NCBI GenBank assembly: GCA_017471085.1
Contig: JAFUWW010000092.1
Span: 1-30,510, forward strand
Length of the DNA: 30,510 nucleotides
From: Bacteroidales bacterium
Lineage (GTDB): Bacteria; Bacteroidota; Bacteroidia; Bacteroidales; UBA932
Reading direction: 5' to 3'
In this document: positions 24,097 through 30,510 of the stretch, piece after piece
Position numbering within the stretch: the stretch's first letter is position 1
How the letters are laid out: every line of letters begins with the position of its first letter
Made by a program: the position numbers and the translations under genes
The notes under the pieces: generated by a model
Databases searched by the model: none
Seen by the model: the letters and a program-made list of their open reading frames with translations, nothing else
Told to the model about the DNA's origin: nothing

Positions 24097-25080
24097 TTAT
24101 TGTTTGTAGCGAAGTTCTCTGAACGGCCGCACCGGGTCGTTGGTAAAAATCCTGATTTCAAAGGCCTTCAAGGCCGATTTCGCCACTACCTTCACCTTCT
24201 TCCCGGGGGCCACCCGGGTGCCGGGCTTCAGATTCACGTCCACCCCCTCGGGGACCTCTACTCCCAGGATCCGCAGATCGGCCTTGCCGCTGTTCCCCAG
24301 GTCGATGCTGCCCCGCCCGCGGCGGAGCCTGGCTTCCGACGGACTGGTCCAGAGCGCCGCACCGGGGTCTTCTTCCCCGCCCAGGCAGAGGGCGGTGACG
24401 GGGATGGGGGCGGCCGGGATTCCGTCGACCCGGACCCTCAGCTCATCGCGGAAGGTGCAATAGGCGCCCCGGGGGTTCAGCGTAACTTTCAGCACGGTCT
24501 CCCCTTTGGCCGGAAGGACCCGGGGGGCTTCCACCTGCACGCCGGCGCTCTCCACTTCCAGTGATACGGGCCGGTCGGCGACATTGGCCAGGTAAATCTC
24601 TTTCGTCGCGGGTTTCCCCTCCCGCACATAGCCGAAGTTCAGCGCCAGCCGGAGGGCCCTGACAGGACCGCCCAGCACGGCGCGGTACCGCTCCTCCAGA
24701 CCCATGTCCAGCGGGTCGATATCGGCCTCCAGCGTCAGCCGCCCCAGGTGCTTGCCTTCCAGCGAATAGACATCGGCATAGCGGAAGGTCTTTCCGGCGG
24801 CGCCGGCCGGACTCATCCGCACGGTCACCACGCCTGTGCCGCCCACCGGGATTTCTTCCCGCGGAAAAACGGCCTGGACGCAGCTGCAGCTCACGGAGAC
24901 GGTGCCGATACGGACTGCCCGGGACGACTGGTTCCGGAAGGCGAAATCGTGCTCCACGGCCCCGTCGGCCTCTTTCAGGGAGCCGAAATTCCAGGAGGTG
25001 GTGCTGAACGTGAGTTCCTGCCCCTGCAGGGAGAGGCAGAGGAGCAAAAACGGCAATATGAGCAGTCTGGCGGGTTTCAT
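24097..25080 (-). CDS. DUF1573-containing exported protein
   Basis: A 327-residue exported protein of unknown function. It has a Sec signal peptide (MKPARLLILPFLLLCLSLQG, likely cut before QEL). The DUF1573 region at about 25-120 has WNFGSLKEADG, a conserved Cys pair in VSCSC and PVGGTGVVTVRMSPAG, which is an immunoglobulin-like fold common in Bacteroidota periplasmic proteins. Two further beta-rich segments follow. The ATG at 25080 is chosen because it overlaps the GH31 stop as ATGA (25077-25080), a translational-coupling arrangement, and begins the signal peptide; the frame remains open further upstream but only as antisense-free overlap with the GH31 end. It is followed by GH3 after 9 nt. 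It may be a periplasmic accessory to the two enzymes. No catalytic motif is visible. Confidence 0.75.
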   Translation of the reverse strand: MKPARLLILPFLLLCLSLQGQELTFSTTSWNFGSLKEADGAVEHDFAFRNQSSRAVRIGTVSVSCSCVQAVFPREEIPVGGTGVVTVRMSPAGAAGKTFRYADVYSLEGKHLGRLTLEADIDPLDMGLEERYRAVLGGPVRALRLALNFGYVREGKPATKEIYLANVADRPVSLEVESAGVQVEAPRVLPAKGETVLKVTLNPRGAYCTFRDELRVRVDGIPAAPIPVTALCLGGEEDPGAALWTSPSEARLRRGRGSIDLGNSGKADLRILGVEVPEGVDVNLKPGTRVAPGKKVKVVAKSALKAFEIRIFTNDPVRPFRELRYKQ

Positions 25081-27323
25081 CTTGCGAGACGGCGGAAAAC
25101 GGGGATAGCCTCCAGGTCGACGGAAACGGTATGGTAGCGTCCTCCTTCCAGATGCTGTCCGTTGCGGATATCTTCCCAACCGGCAGGATTCTCCGGCAGA
25201 TACACCTTCCAGGAGCTTACGCCGCCCTCCGTGACGGGACAGACCAGGTAGTCCGGGCCGAACATGTATTCACAGTCCTGCCGGAGCGCCTCCCCGTCCT
25301 GCGGGAAATCGAAAATCAAGGGACGCATCAGGGTATAATCTTCTTCTGCAACGCGTCTGGCGCATTCCAGGATATAGGGCTGCAATTTTTCCCGAAGGCC
25401 GATGGCCGCCTCGAAGCGGCGGCGCGTCTGCGGGCTGTATTCCCACGGCTCGGTGCGGCTCTGGTAGCCATGCACCCGCATGAACGGAAGGAATACGGAA
25501 GCCTGGATCCAGCGAATCATCCGCTCCTGATACGCCTCGTCCGCATACTGGTTCTCCGGGCGGAAGAAACCGCCGGCATCGTAGGTCCACCAGGGCAGCC
25601 CGGCAGCCATCTGGCCCAGGCCGCCTGCGATCTGACGGCGGAGCGTACCCCAGTCATTTCCCACATCCCCGCTCCAGGTCACGGCTCCATACCGCTGGAT
25701 GCCGGGGTAGGCGCTGCGGGTCAGGATGACAGGAAGCCTGTCGGGAGCATCCCGGCGGAGGCCTTCATAGACGGTTTCAATCACTTTCAGGGGATAGACA
25801 TTGCGGTAGAAAGCGCCCGGAATCCGCTCCGGGCCCATTTGACGGCCGTCCAGGTCGTCATTTTCAGGTTCCGTGGCGTCCTGCCACCAGGCATCGATGC
25901 CGACGGGGAGCAGGCGGCTGCGGAAATTCTCCCAGTAAAAACCGGCCGCTTCCGGCTTGAAAAAGTCGATCCATTCCGTTCCGGAAATGTAGAAATCCTT
26001 GGCGGCCGCTTCTTTGCCCAGTTTCGAATCCCGGCCGATCCTGGACCAGACGGAGAGCATCAGACGCATGTCCATCCCGTGCAGTTCCCGGGTCATGGCC
26101 TGCGGATCGGGGTATTTCTCCTCGTCGAACTGCATGGCGTTCCAGCCGTATTTCCCCCACCACTGCCAGTCCTGGACGATGGTGCCCACAGGGATGCCTT
26201 CGTCCCGGAAGCGGCGGGCGGCGGTGAGCAGTTCCTCCTGCGTATCGTAGCGTTCCCGGCAGTGGATATAGCGGAAAACCCAGTCCGGCAGGGACGGAAC
26301 ATGGCCGGACAGGCGGCGGAAAGCGTGCATCACGGCATCGGCCCCGCCGGCGAAGACGGTATAATCCAGCCCTTCGGCTACGGGGGACGAGAAGGTGGTG
26401 GTGGCGTCTGCGAGGCGCCAGTAAACGGAAGGCCGGTCTCCCCGGGTGCCCTGCACCTCCAGGCGGTGTCTTCCTTTGGTGAGACGGGCCTTGACGGCGG
26501 CCGTGGGCGGCAGCCAGGTATTGGAGATGTCGATGAGCGGATCCCCGTCGACGGAAAGGTACTGCCTGCGGGCCATGGACTGGCCGACATCCAGGAGGAG
26601 CGCGTATTCGGCCGTCTCCGGCACGTCCAGCCAGGCTTCGAACTCCTGGAAAAAGCGCTTCTCGCGGCGGTTTCCTTCCGTTCCGGTTGCATCCACGGTG
26701 ACCGAACCGTCTTCCCCCTCAAGGGGAATCAGTTCTACTTTTCCGTCGGAGGGATTGAAATCCGTAAGGCCGTAATTGTTCCAAAGGAGGCCGTAGCCGC
26801 GGTTGGAAAGGACCATCGGCAAAGAAATCTGCGTATTCACCTGGGTGAGGCGGCGGGTAAGGCCCCGGATATCCAGGTAGCCGTCCTGGAACTGCCCGGT
26901 GCCGTAAAGGTGCTCCCCTTCGGGGGAAAGGAACCGCTGGCGCACGCTATAGGCCGGTTCTCCCAGCACCTCGGTCTTGAGGATCTGCCGGCCGGCCGGG
27001 CTTTCTTCCAGAAGGAGGTTGCCGGCGCTGTCCAGGAAACGGAGCCTGCCTTCGCTGTATTCCACGGTCATTCCGGCAGTTCTTAATGTCACGTCCTTTC
27101 CCTTGCGGGTTACGCAATAGGCCGGCGAAGTCACTTTCTCCGTATAGATCAGTTCGACAAGGTGCCTTACGCCTCCGGGAGAAAGACGCACGCGGACGGC
27201 ATCGTCGGCCAGGGGTTCCAGACGAAGGATACCCTGGGCGGTTTCGATACAGACGGCATTCCCCTGCCCTTTCATCGGAAGGGCCAGGAGCAAGGAAAGA
27301 AGGAACAGGACGGCGGGTTTCAT
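25077..27323 (-). CDS. GH31 with PA14 insert, alpha-xylosidase-like
   Basis: Predicted periplasmic retaining alpha-glycosidase. The 748 residues start with a Sec signal peptide (ending near MKGQG, about residue 20). An N-terminal beta-sandwich (GEHLYGTGQFQDGYLDIRG, 136-154) is interrupted at about 222-308 by a PA14-like domain. The GH31 barrel has VQDWQWWG (383-390), WWQDATEP with nucleophile Asp482, and TWSGDVGNDW with acid/base Asp553. PA14-bearing GH31 enzymes include the alpha-xylosidase CjXyl31A of Cellvibrio japonicus, so alpha-xylosidase acting on xyloglucan oligosaccharides is a fair first guess; other alpha-glycosidase activities are possible. It differs clearly from the other GH31 in this window (DMDWH and WWLDW forms). 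It is the first gene of a - strand operon and overlaps the DUF1573 start by 4 nt. Confidence 0.87.
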   Translation of the reverse strand: MKPAVLFLLSLLLALPMKGQGNAVCIETAQGILRLEPLADDAVRVRLSPGGVRHLVELIYTEKVTSPAYCVTRKGKDVTLRTAGMTVEYSEGRLRFLDSAGNLLLEESPAGRQILKTEVLGEPAYSVRQRFLSPEGEHLYGTGQFQDGYLDIRGLTRRLTQVNTQISLPMVLSNRGYGLLWNNYGLTDFNPSDGKVELIPLEGEDGSVTVDATGTEGNRREKRFFQEFEAWLDVPETAEYALLLDVGQSMARRQYLSVDGDPLIDISNTWLPPTAAVKARLTKGRHRLEVQGTRGDRPSVYWRLADATTTFSSPVAEGLDYTVFAGGADAVMHAFRRLSGHVPSLPDWVFRYIHCRERYDTQEELLTAARRFRDEGIPVGTIVQDWQWWGKYGWNAMQFDEEKYPDPQAMTRELHGMDMRLMLSVWSRIGRDSKLGKEAAAKDFYISGTEWIDFFKPEAAGFYWENFRSRLLPVGIDAWWQDATEPENDDLDGRQMGPERIPGAFYRNVYPLKVIETVYEGLRRDAPDRLPVILTRSAYPGIQRYGAVTWSGDVGNDWGTLRRQIAGGLGQMAAGLPWWTYDAGGFFRPENQYADEAYQERMIRWIQASVFLPFMRVHGYQSRTEPWEYSPQTRRRFEAAIGLREKLQPYILECARRVAEEDYTLMRPLIFDFPQDGEALRQDCEYMFGPDYLVCPVTEGGVSSWKVYLPENPAGWEDIRNGQHLEGGRYHTVSVDLEAIPVFRRLAR

Positions 27324-27327
27324 ACGA

Positions 27328-27335
27328 TAAAGTTA
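27328..27335 (-). promoter_or_regulatory. Candidate -7 element for the GH31-DUF1573-GH3 operon
   Basis: TAACTTTA on the - strand matches TAnnTTTG at all but the last base and ends 4 nt before the GH31 ATG (27321-27323). This spacing would give a very short or absent 5' leader. It lies in the 108-nt divergent gap shared with hrpB. Confidence 0.35.
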
Positions 27336-27419
27336 CAGATTCTTTGCGATGAAAGAAAATCCTGCCGCCGGAATGGCAGATTATCGAAACAGTTTGATCC
27401 TTTTTTTGAAAAAAGGGCG

Positions 27420-27427
27420 TATCTTCG
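27420..27427 (+). promoter_or_regulatory. Candidate -7 element for hrpB
   Basis: TATCTTCG matches TAnnTTTG at all but one fixed position and ends 4 nt before the hrpB ATG. T-rich sequence at 27401-27408 may contribute a -33-like element, although the spacing is short. It is weak on its own; the mirror-image arrangement with the divergent GH31 gene makes it worth recording. Confidence 0.3.
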
Positions 27428-27431
27428 CTGC

Positions 27432-29921
27432 ATGAAGCGTTTCCAGAAAGAGTGTGCCTCCCTGCCGGCCGGGCAGATTGCAGCGCCGTTGAAAACGGCC
27501 CTGCAGGGGCACGGCGCCGTGATTGTGACGGCTCCCCCGGGGGCGGGCAAATCCACGCTGGTCCCTCTCATGCTTCTGGATTCGCTCCCGGGGAAGATTC
27601 TGATGCTGGAGCCCCGGAGGGTGGCCGCCCGGCAGGTGGCGGAGCGGATGGCCTGGCTGCTGGAAGAAGCCGTGGGGCAGACCGTCGGCTACCGCATCCG
27701 CTTCGAGAGCAAGGTCTCCCCGGACACCCGGATAGAAGTGATCACCGAGGGAATCCTTTCCCGGATGCTGATAGATGATCCCGCCCTGGAGGGCGTTTCG
27801 GCCGTTATTTTCGATGAATTCCATGAGCGGAGCCTCACCAGCGACGAGGCCCTCGCCCTCACCCGGCAGAGCCAGGCGCTTCTCAGGGAAGACCTCCGCA
27901 TCCTGCTGATGTCGGCCACCGTGGACACCCGGCTGCTGGCATCGGCCCTGGGGGCGCCTGTGGTGCAGAGTGAAGGGCGGATGTTCCCGGTGGAGATTGT
28001 CCGGACGGCGCAGGAGGCCGCTGTGGAGGACTGCGTTCCTCTTGTGGCCCATACCGTCCGGGAGGCGCACCATCGGCACGAAGGGGATATCCTGGCTTTC
28101 CTCCCCGGTGAAGCCGAAATCCGGCGCTGCGCGCAGCTGCTGGAAGGAGCGCTGGGGGAAACGCATCTCTGCCCGCTCTACGGCATGCTGTCCAACGCGG
28201 AGCAGAAAGCCGCCATCGCTCCCAGCCTTCCGGGAAAGCGCAAGGTGGTGCTGGCCACTCCCATCGCCGAAACATCCCTCACCATCGAGGGGGTCCGGGT
28301 GGTGGTGGACAGCGGCCTGTGCCGGAAAATGGTCTTCGACCCGGGAAGCGGGCTCAGCCGGCTGGAGACGGTGCGGATCAGCCTGGACATGGCCGTTCAG
28401 CGGACCGGACGGGCAGGACGCGTGGCTCCGGGCATCTGCTACCGGTTATGGAGCGCCGCCACGGAGAGCCGGATGGCCGCGGTCCGTACGCCGGAGATCC
28501 TGGAGGCCGACCTGGCCCCCCTGGTGCTGGATGCCGCCGCCTGGGGAGAAAGCGACGTAGCTTCCCTGCCCTGGATAACGCCTCCGCCCATGCAGCGCGT
28601 GGCGGGAGCCCGGGAACTGCTGACATCCCTGGGAGCCGTGGACGAGACGGGGCGGATTACCCCGCATGGCCGGAAAATGGCCGCCGTTCCCGCCCATCCG
28701 CGTATCTCACAGATGCTTCTGAAGGCCGACAGTCCTTCCCTGCGTGCCCTGGCGGCCGATATCGCCGCTGTCCTGGAAGAAAAAGACCCGCTGAATGACA
28801 GCGAAGAAACCAGCCTGTCGCTCCGCCTGGATGCGCTGCGGAAAGCCCGTTCCGGCAACGCTTCCCTCCGATGGAGCCGGATTCTGCGGGGTGCGGACCA
28901 GTATGCCCGCCTGGCGAAGGTGACGCCGGAGACAGGCCAGGTTAACCCTTACGAAGCAGGAGCGCTCCTTGCCGCCGCCTACCCGGAAAGGATCGGCCAT
29001 GCCTGGAAAGAGGGCGCGGGACGATTCCAGCTTTCAGGCGGAGAAATCGTGGCCCTGGAAGCCGGAGACCCGCTCTGCGCCGCCGAATGGATCGCCGTTG
29101 CGTCCATGCATGTCCGTCCGGGCGGCGTGGGCAAAATCTTCCTGGCCGATGCCGTTTCTCCCGAAGACCTGGCCGGGCTGGCCCGTTCGCGGGATGTGAT
29201 AGGCTGGGATGCCAAGGCCGGGGCGGTCGCTGCCCGGCAGGAAACACGCATCGGGTCGCTGCTGCTGGGTTCCAAGCCGCTGTCCGGCGACCTCCGGGAA
29301 GCGAAAGTACGGGTCATCTGCGAAGCGGCCCCGAAGGAAGGACTTTCGATGTTCGACTTCTCGGAAGAGGTGCAGAATCTGCAGCGGAGGGTGGCGGCCG
29401 TATCGGCCTGGCATCCTGAACTGGAACTGCCCGATGTGGACACCCGGGCACTGCTTTCGTCGGCCCCGGAATGGGGGCCCTTGTTTATCGGCAAGGCTTT
29501 TACGGTGGAACAGCTGCGGAAAATCGACCTGTCGGAGGTGATCTGGAGCAGGCTTTCCTACGAACAGCGGCAGGCGGTGGAGCGGCTGGCCCCGTCCCAT
29601 GTCACGGTTCACACCGGCAGCCGCATCCGGCTGGAATACCGGCAAGGTGCCGAGGCCCCGGTGCTCAGGGTCCGGCTGCAGGAATGCTTCGGCCTGCTGG
29701 ATACGCCCCGGGTGAACGGCGGAGCCCTGCCTGTCCTGATGGAACTGCTGTCTCCCGGCTACAAGCCCGTCCAGCTCACCACCGACCTGCGCAGTTTCTG
29801 GAGCGGCACCTACTTCGAAGTCCGCAAGGAACTCCGCCGCCGCTACCCCAAACACGCCTGGCCCGACGATCCTCTGGAAGCCGATCCGGTGCGCGGCGCA
29901 AAAAAGCGCCATCCCGGCTAG
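27432..29921 (+). CDS. hrpB: ATP-dependent helicase HrpB (DEAH/RHA family)
   Basis: Cytoplasmic DExH-box helicase of the HrpB family, presumed to remodel RNA; its physiological role in most bacteria is unclear. The ATG at 27432 gives 829 residues, the usual HrpB length, and starts at the family's N-terminus. An in-frame extension upstream to 27162 would run antisense through the GH31 gene and is rejected. Motifs are Walker A APPGAGKST (34-42), PRRVAARQVA (about 61-70), DEFHER (128-133), SAT (161-163) and QRTGRAGR (323-330). The C-terminal HrpB-specific domain contains SYEQRQAVERLAPSHVTVHTGSRI and PVLMELLSPGYKPVQLTTDLRSFW, and ends with the RRRYPKHAWPDDP signature. It is divergent from the GH31 operon and is probably an unrelated housekeeping gene bordering the carbohydrate region. 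Its TAG stop overlaps a convergent stop at CTAG. Confidence 0.95.
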   Translation: MKRFQKECASLPAGQIAAPLKTALQGHGAVIVTAPPGAGKSTLVPLMLLDSLPGKILMLEPRRVAARQVAERMAWLLEEAVGQTVGYRIRFESKVSPDTRIEVITEGILSRMLIDDPALEGVSAVIFDEFHERSLTSDEALALTRQSQALLREDLRILLMSATVDTRLLASALGAPVVQSEGRMFPVEIVRTAQEAAVEDCVPLVAHTVREAHHRHEGDILAFLPGEAEIRRCAQLLEGALGETHLCPLYGMLSNAEQKAAIAPSLPGKRKVVLATPIAETSLTIEGVRVVVDSGLCRKMVFDPGSGLSRLETVRISLDMAVQRTGRAGRVAPGICYRLWSAATESRMAAVRTPEILEADLAPLVLDAAAWGESDVASLPWITPPPMQRVAGARELLTSLGAVDETGRITPHGRKMAAVPAHPRISQMLLKADSPSLRALAADIAAVLEEKDPLNDSEETSLSLRLDALRKARSGNASLRWSRILRGADQYARLAKVTPETGQVNPYEAGALLAAAYPERIGHAWKEGAGRFQLSGGEIVALEAGDPLCAAEWIAVASMHVRPGGVGKIFLADAVSPEDLAGLARSRDVIGWDAKAGAVAARQETRIGSLLLGSKPLSGDLREAKVRVICEAAPKEGLSMFDFSEEVQNLQRRVAAVSAWHPELELPDVDTRALLSSAPEWGPLFIGKAFTVEQLRKIDLSEVIWSRLSYEQRQAVERLAPSHVTVHTGSRIRLEYRQGAEAPVLRVRLQECFGLLDTPRVNGGALPVLMELLSPGYKPVQLTTDLRSFWSGTYFEVRKELRRRYPKHAWPDDPLEADPVRGAKKRHPG

Positions 29922-30053
29922 TCGAAGTAATTCAGGCTATGCAACATCCCGAACATCTGGTCCAGGTAGGCCGATGTGGTGGGGTTCCAGTGGAAACCCA
30001 GGCGCATAAGCTGCGTAGAAGGCCAGTTCACCACCTGCGGCTGCTTGTCCGTT
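29918..30053 (-). pseudogene. C-terminal fragment of an unidentified gene, cut by the repeat array
   Basis: On the - strand a frame ends at TAG (29918-29920), sharing CTAG with the hrpB stop. Its last 45 or so codons read like a natural protein end (VVNWPSTQLMRLGFHWNP, then TTSAYLDQMFGMLHSLNYFD). Reading upstream, the frame enters the 83-bp repeats, where it carries only repeat-derived sequence and meets a TGA in the second unit. No plausible start lies in the unique part. It is therefore best explained as the 3' remnant of a gene disrupted or displaced by the repeats. I do not recognise the family. Confidence 0.4.
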
Positions 30054-30373
30054 AGGGCCCGTTTCGTTGCCGCGTTGCCACAAAATCGGCCCTGGAGTGC
30101 GCTGCAGTTGTCAACGCGGCAAGGTTTTTGGCCGATAGGGCCCGTTTTGTTGCCGCGTTGACACGAAATCGGCCCTGGAAAGCCCTGCGGCTGTCAACGC
30201 GGCAAGGTTTTTGGCCGATAGGGCCCGTTTCGCTGCCGCGTTGACACAAAATCGGCCCTGGAGTGCGCTGCAGTTGTCAACGCGGCAAGGTTTTGGGCCG
30301 ATAGGGCCTGTTTCGTTGCCGCGTTGCTACGAAATCGGCCCTGGAGAGCCCTACGGCCGTCAACGCGGCAAGG
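30054..30373. repeat. 83-bp tandem repeat array, about 3.9 units, each with a long inverted repeat
   Basis: Units begin with AGGGCC at 30054, 30137, 30220 and 30303 with an exact 83-nt period; the fourth is partial (about 71 nt). Each unit contains the arms TTGCCGCGTTGACA and TGTCAACGCGGCAA (14 bp in unit 2, slightly degraded in the others) about 28 nt apart, so each can form a strong hairpin. Between the arms units 1 and 3 share one version (GAGTGCGCTGCAGTTGT) and units 2 and 4 another (AAGCCCTGCGGCTGT or a close variant), giving an ABAB order. As 83 is not a multiple of three, translation frames rotate from unit to unit, which argues against coding. Confidence 0.9.
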
Positions 30374-30510
30374 GACCGCCTTCCGGCCGGCTATTGCTCT
30401 CGGCATGAGTTGCGGCAGATGCCGGGCGAGGGAGGCATGGCCCCGGAGGGAATGGTCCAAAACGGGGATGCGGGCTGGCCCGCCGCAGGGAGCGGTGCCG
30501 CGAAGCGGCA
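30374..30510. other. Unassigned sequence at the window edge
   Basis: I see no convincing gene in this GC-rich stretch on either strand. The last 15 bases form a tight hairpin, TGCCGC (30496-30501), loop GAA, GCGGCA (30505-30510). It may be the start of further repeat or intergenic structure that continues beyond the window. Confidence 0.3.

Noticed and set aside
25081..25179. Upstream start for the DUF1573 protein.
   Set aside because: It would bury the signal peptide inside the protein and only extends into the GH31 coding end; the ATGA overlap at 25077-25080 is the natural start.
27162..27431. N-terminal extension of HrpB by 90 codons.
   Set aside because: It would be antisense to the GH31 start and gives no HrpB-like sequence; the ATG at 27432 yields the normal length.
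29895..29910. GGCGC-A6-GCGCC hairpin near the end of hrpB as a terminator.
   Set aside because: The A-run is in the loop and no T-run follows on either strand; it lies in coding sequence.
30054..30373. Possible CRISPR array.
   Set aside because: The whole 83-bp unit is conserved including the part between the arms; there are no unique spacers and no cas genes.
30052..30460. Short - strand open frames through the tandem repeats.
   Set aside because: The peptides are just the repeat read in rotating frames, without unique sequence or a convincing start.

Overview
The window is a carbohydrate-degradation region of a GC-rich Bacteroidota genome, most likely Bacteroidales from a gut or rumen-like habitat. 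The evidence is a SusC/SusD pair, many Bacteroidota-type lipoproteins, DUF1573 and NigD-like proteins, an ECF sigma factor paired with an outer-membrane-barrel anti-sigma-like protein, and TAnnTTTG-like promoter elements. The genus cannot be named from sequence alone. I saw no tRNA, rRNA, CRISPR array, transposase or phage gene.

Region 1 (1-10118, + strand) is a starch-utilisation operon: a SusC-like transporter (5' end outside the window), a SusD-like lipoprotein, a lipoprotein with five CBM26-like modules and one SusE/SusF-like module, a small GH13 lipoprotein amylase, and a periplasmic cyclomaltodextrinase/neopullulanase-type GH13 (SusA-like). It ends at a strong terminator at 10204-10237.

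Region 2 (10260-16592, - strand) converges on that terminator. It holds a 1310-residue GH13 fused to a GH127-type (DUF1680) domain, followed 3 nt later by a GH31 alpha-glucosidase-type enzyme. Together the two regions suggest capture of starch or maltodextrin at the surface, import through SusCD, and periplasmic breakdown by two related GH13 enzymes and GH31, which would stand in for the classical SusB. The GH127 half is unexpected there.

Region 3 (16690-19097, - strand) is a NigD-like lipoprotein, an ECF sigma factor and an anti-sigma-like protein with overlapping frames, a possible envelope-signalling unit.

Region 4 (19137-27323, - strand) holds a GH31 with a PA14 insert (alpha-xylosidase-like), a DUF1573 protein, a GH3 with a PA14 insert, and a GH92 alpha-mannosidase. 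There is no SusCD pair with it. A stranded signal-peptide fragment between GH3 and GH92 suggests the cluster was assembled by recombination.

Region 5 (27432-30510) has an HrpB-type helicase. Its stop shares a CTAG with the stop of a converging gene fragment. That fragment runs into four 83-bp hairpin-forming tandem repeats, followed by unassigned sequence to the window edge.

Points most worth a second look: the GH13-GH127 fusion, the 83-bp hairpin array beside a broken gene, and a 25-bp palindrome found three times inside coding sequence for linkers of exported proteins.
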